Assembly (NCBI RefSeq): GCF_024158745.1
Contig: NZ_JAMZAW010000028.1
Span: 32,877 to 96,876, forward strand
Direction: 5' to 3'
From: Paenibacillus tyrphae
Lineage (GTDB): Bacteria; Bacillota; Bacilli; Paenibacillales; NBRC-103111
DNA length: 64,000 nt
Below are positions 62,229 through 64,000 of the stretch, one piece after another; the first letter of the stretch is position 1; each line of letters begins with the position of its first letter. The notes below the pieces were generated by a model. It did not search any database, was not told the DNA's origin, and was given only the letters and a program-made list of their open reading frames with translations. Both the position numbers and the translations under genes were made by a program.

Positions 62229-63701
62229 TTAATTCCCATACCAGTTCAGAGCCTGGGAATTTAGATCTACCCAAACGTGCTTCGTCTGCATGAACATGTC
62301 CATTGCCTGAATACCGAGCTCACGCCCAAATCCACTTTGCTTAGTCCCGCCAAACGGGGCCGCGCTGTCCAGGAAATTGTAGGTATTAATCCAAACCGTA
62401 CCGGCTTTTAAGCCTCGCGCCATTCGATGTGCGCGTTTGATGTCATTAGTCCAGACTCCGGCGGCTAGACCGTAGATCGTATCGTTCGCTTTGAAAAGGG
62501 CATCATTTTCGTCCTTAAAGCGAATAACAGAAACGACCGGACCAAATATTTCTTCGCGGGCAATCCTCATTTCGTTCGTCACGTTCCCGAAAATAGTGGG
62601 CGTAAAATAATAGCCATTTCCAGCTGCCTTAGAACGCTCACCTCCGGTAAGCAATTTAGCTCCGCCTTCCAGCCCTATGGTGATATATTGTTCAATTCGC
62701 TGCAATTGACCCTCCGACACTTGCGGTCCCATTTGGGTCGTACTTTCAAGCGGGTTACCGACGCGAATCGATTTGGCTTTTCTAAGAAACATATCCATGA
62801 ACTTATCATATACCGATTCTTGGACGAATAGACGCGACCCCGCGGCACATACTTGGCCTTGTCCAAAGTAGATGCCGAATGCCGCCATATTAACCGCATC
62901 CTCCAACTGAGCATCTTCAAAAACAATATTAGGAGATTTGCCGCCAAGCTCAAGCGAAAGCGGTTTCAAATTATGCCCTGCCGCCTGCATGATCAAACGT
63001 CCGGTAGCCGTCGATCCGGTGAAGACGATCTTATCGATCCCGGGGTGCGATGCAAGCGCACTGCCGGCAATGGCTCCGTAACCAGGAACTATATTAATGA
63101 CGCCATCAGGGATTCCAGCTTCTTGGAAAACCCTGGCAAGCTCCAATATACTGACGGGAGCAATCTCTGAAGGTTTCATCACAATTGTATTGCCGGCGGC
63201 AAGAGCCGGAGCAAGCTTCCAAATCGCAACCATGAGAGGGAAATTCCATGGAACAATAGCACCGATCACGCCAAGCGGTTCCCTCAAAGTATAGTTGAGT
63301 CGATTGGCCGGAGAGGCTAATGTCTCACCCTGAACTTTATTGGTAAGTCCAGCATAAAACTCCAGCACATCAATTGTGGATGGCATTGCAATAAACTTCG
63401 TTTCATTAATAGGCAAGCCGTTATCGGTGGACTCGACCTCTGCCAGAAAATCCGATTTTTCCCTCATTTTTTCGGCGGCTTTGTACAACAAACGTCCTCT
63501 ATCTGTAGGAGACATTTCTGCCCATGGGCCGGATTCAAAAGCTTTCCGTGCCGCCCTTACCGCACGATCGACATCCTCTGCATTCGCTTCAGCCACTAGA
63601 GCGTTCACTTCACCCGTACCCGGATTAATCGACTCAAAAGTTTTGCCCGATACAGAATCTTCCCAGTTACCTCCAATAAACAATTGATAGTTTTTAGCCA
63701 T
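62229..63701 (-). CDS. Aldehyde dehydrogenase (aromatic or betaine-type)
   Basis: 490 residues from the ATG at 63701 (AAAGGGG 11 bases upstream). Motifs: GAIVPWNFPLMVAIWKLAPALAAGNTIVMKPSE, VFTGSTATGRLIM, SLELGGKSPNIVFEDAQLE (Glu base), GQGQVCAAGSRLFVQ (Cys nucleophile), SAAPFGGTKQSGFGRELG. This is the phenylacetaldehyde/betaine aldehyde-like group. As first complete gene of the right-hand catabolic block it could oxidise 4-hydroxyphenylacetaldehyde to 4-hydroxyphenylacetate, the HpaB substrate; this role is inferred from context. Confidence 0.88.
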   Translation of the reverse strand: MAKNYQLFIGGNWEDSVSGKTFESINPGTGEVNALVAEANAEDVDRAVRAARKAFESGPWAEMSPTDRGRLLYKAAEKMREKSDFLAEVESTDNGLPINETKFIAMPSTIDVLEFYAGLTNKVQGETLASPANRLNYTLREPLGVIGAIVPWNFPLMVAIWKLAPALAAGNTIVMKPSEIAPVSILELARVFQEAGIPDGVINIVPGYGAIAGSALASHPGIDKIVFTGSTATGRLIMQAAGHNLKPLSLELGGKSPNIVFEDAQLEDAVNMAAFGIYFGQGQVCAAGSRLFVQESVYDKFMDMFLRKAKSIRVGNPLESTTQMGPQVSEGQLQRIEQYITIGLEGGAKLLTGGERSKAAGNGYYFTPTIFGNVTNEMRIAREEIFGPVVSVIRFKDENDALFKANDTIYGLAAGVWTNDIKRAHRMARGLKAGTVWINTYNFLDSAAPFGGTKQSGFGRELGIQAMDMFMQTKHVWVDLNSQALNWYGN

Positions 63702-63816
63702 GAAATAAAGAACCCCTTTCTCATCCATTTATTTGTATCCGCTTACATTATTTTCTTCATTATTTTATGAACTATGGAATATAAAGCTTTAAGAGTCCTT
63801 TTTATTCTTCTAAATG

Positions 63817-64000
63817 TTATTCTTCAAATGGAGCGTTTTTAAGCATATCGATGAATCCGATTTCATGAATAACCTGAGCAGCCAACATATTTGGTTTTCT
63901 TTTGGCCTCCGAGAGCCATATTTCTTTAAAAGCTTCTTTAAAACCAAGACGGGGATAAGCTTCAAGAATTTGGTGTACACTACGGGAAGGTAAATCTTTA
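63817..64000 (-). CDS. C-terminal end of an HD-domain-like hydrolase (cut by window edge)
   Basis: The last 60 codons of a minus-strand gene are visible, beginning KDLPSRSVHQILEAYPRLGF and ending ML-KNAPFEE with TAA at 63817. The YPRLGFKEAFKEI and GFIDMLKNAPFEE segments resemble the end of HD-superfamily (cyanamide hydratase-like) proteins. The HD motif itself would lie outside the window, so the family call is moderate. It ends about 115 bases before the aldehyde dehydrogenase start and may belong to the same operon. Confidence 0.6.
   Translation of the reverse strand, partial: KDLPSRSVHQILEAYPRLGFKEAFKEIWLSEAKRKPNMLAAQVIHEIGFIDMLKNAPFEE

Overview
The window looks like a chromosomal segment of a spore-forming Gram-positive bacterium of the Paenibacillus type. 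Evidence is a GerA-type germinant receptor operon, an EXLX1/YoaJ-like expansin, a secreted GH5 cellulase with a ricin-type domain, tandem LplB/LplC-type sugar permeases under a YesM-type kinase and AraC-type response regulator, and strong AAGGAGG-type ribosome binding sites. No rRNA or tRNA gene was seen.

1-15.8 kb (minus strand) is the most unusual part. It is a tightly packed operon that I read as an undescribed peptide-derived natural product (RiPP-like) system. In transcription order it encodes an acyl-CoA dehydrogenase-like flavoprotein, two NTP_transf_5-type nucleotidyltransferases, an 18-residue peptide with a near-perfect Shine-Dalgarno sequence and its own terminator, a threonine aldolase-like PLP enzyme, an HPr-kinase-like protein, a radical SAM protein of B12-binding layout, a radical SAM/SPASM protein, two small P-loop kinases, a membrane GT2 glycosyltransferase, a second HPr-kinase-like protein, a CE7-type esterase, an M42 aminopeptidase and an ABC transporter ATPase (cut by the window edge). 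A Crp/Fnr-type regulator lies just upstream.

15.8-31 kb is a plant-polysaccharide region: decayed DNA with a transposase remnant, an expansin with a long leader, a broken gene, two complete solute-binding-protein plus two-permease ABC systems without an ATPase, their two-component system, and a divergent GH5 cellulase.

31-37 kb carries a DJ-1/PfpI protein and an hpaB flavin monooxygenase operon with its own flavin reductase and a RibF-like FAD synthetase lacking a recognisable riboflavin kinase domain. It also holds a LysR regulator and several gene relics (aldehyde dehydrogenase, DapA-like, and a piece of a gene found intact at 44.6 kb).

37-42.4 kb is an iron module: a two-component system, a P19-type lipoprotein, an FTR1 permease and a divergent DoxX-like protein, with textbook Fur boxes. 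42.5-44.4 kb is decayed insertion-sequence DNA plus a decayed copy of the LysR 3' end.

44.5-47.8 kb encodes secreted proteins: a two-repeat protein, a three-domain chagasin-type protease inhibitor, and two nearly identical small helical proteins of unknown function. 47.8-51.7 kb is the germinant receptor operon (A-C-B order).

51.9-64 kb (minus strand) is a homoprotocatechuate/4-hydroxyphenylacetate meta-cleavage cluster (hpaF, two hpaG-type genes, an aldehyde dehydrogenase, hpaD, hpaE, a DapA-type aldolase), followed upstream by a Rieske oxygenase, a protein of unknown function, another aldehyde dehydrogenase and the end of an HD-domain-like gene. The hydroxylase gene hpaB sits about 18 kb away, next to relics of the same pathway genes, which suggests duplication and rearrangement.
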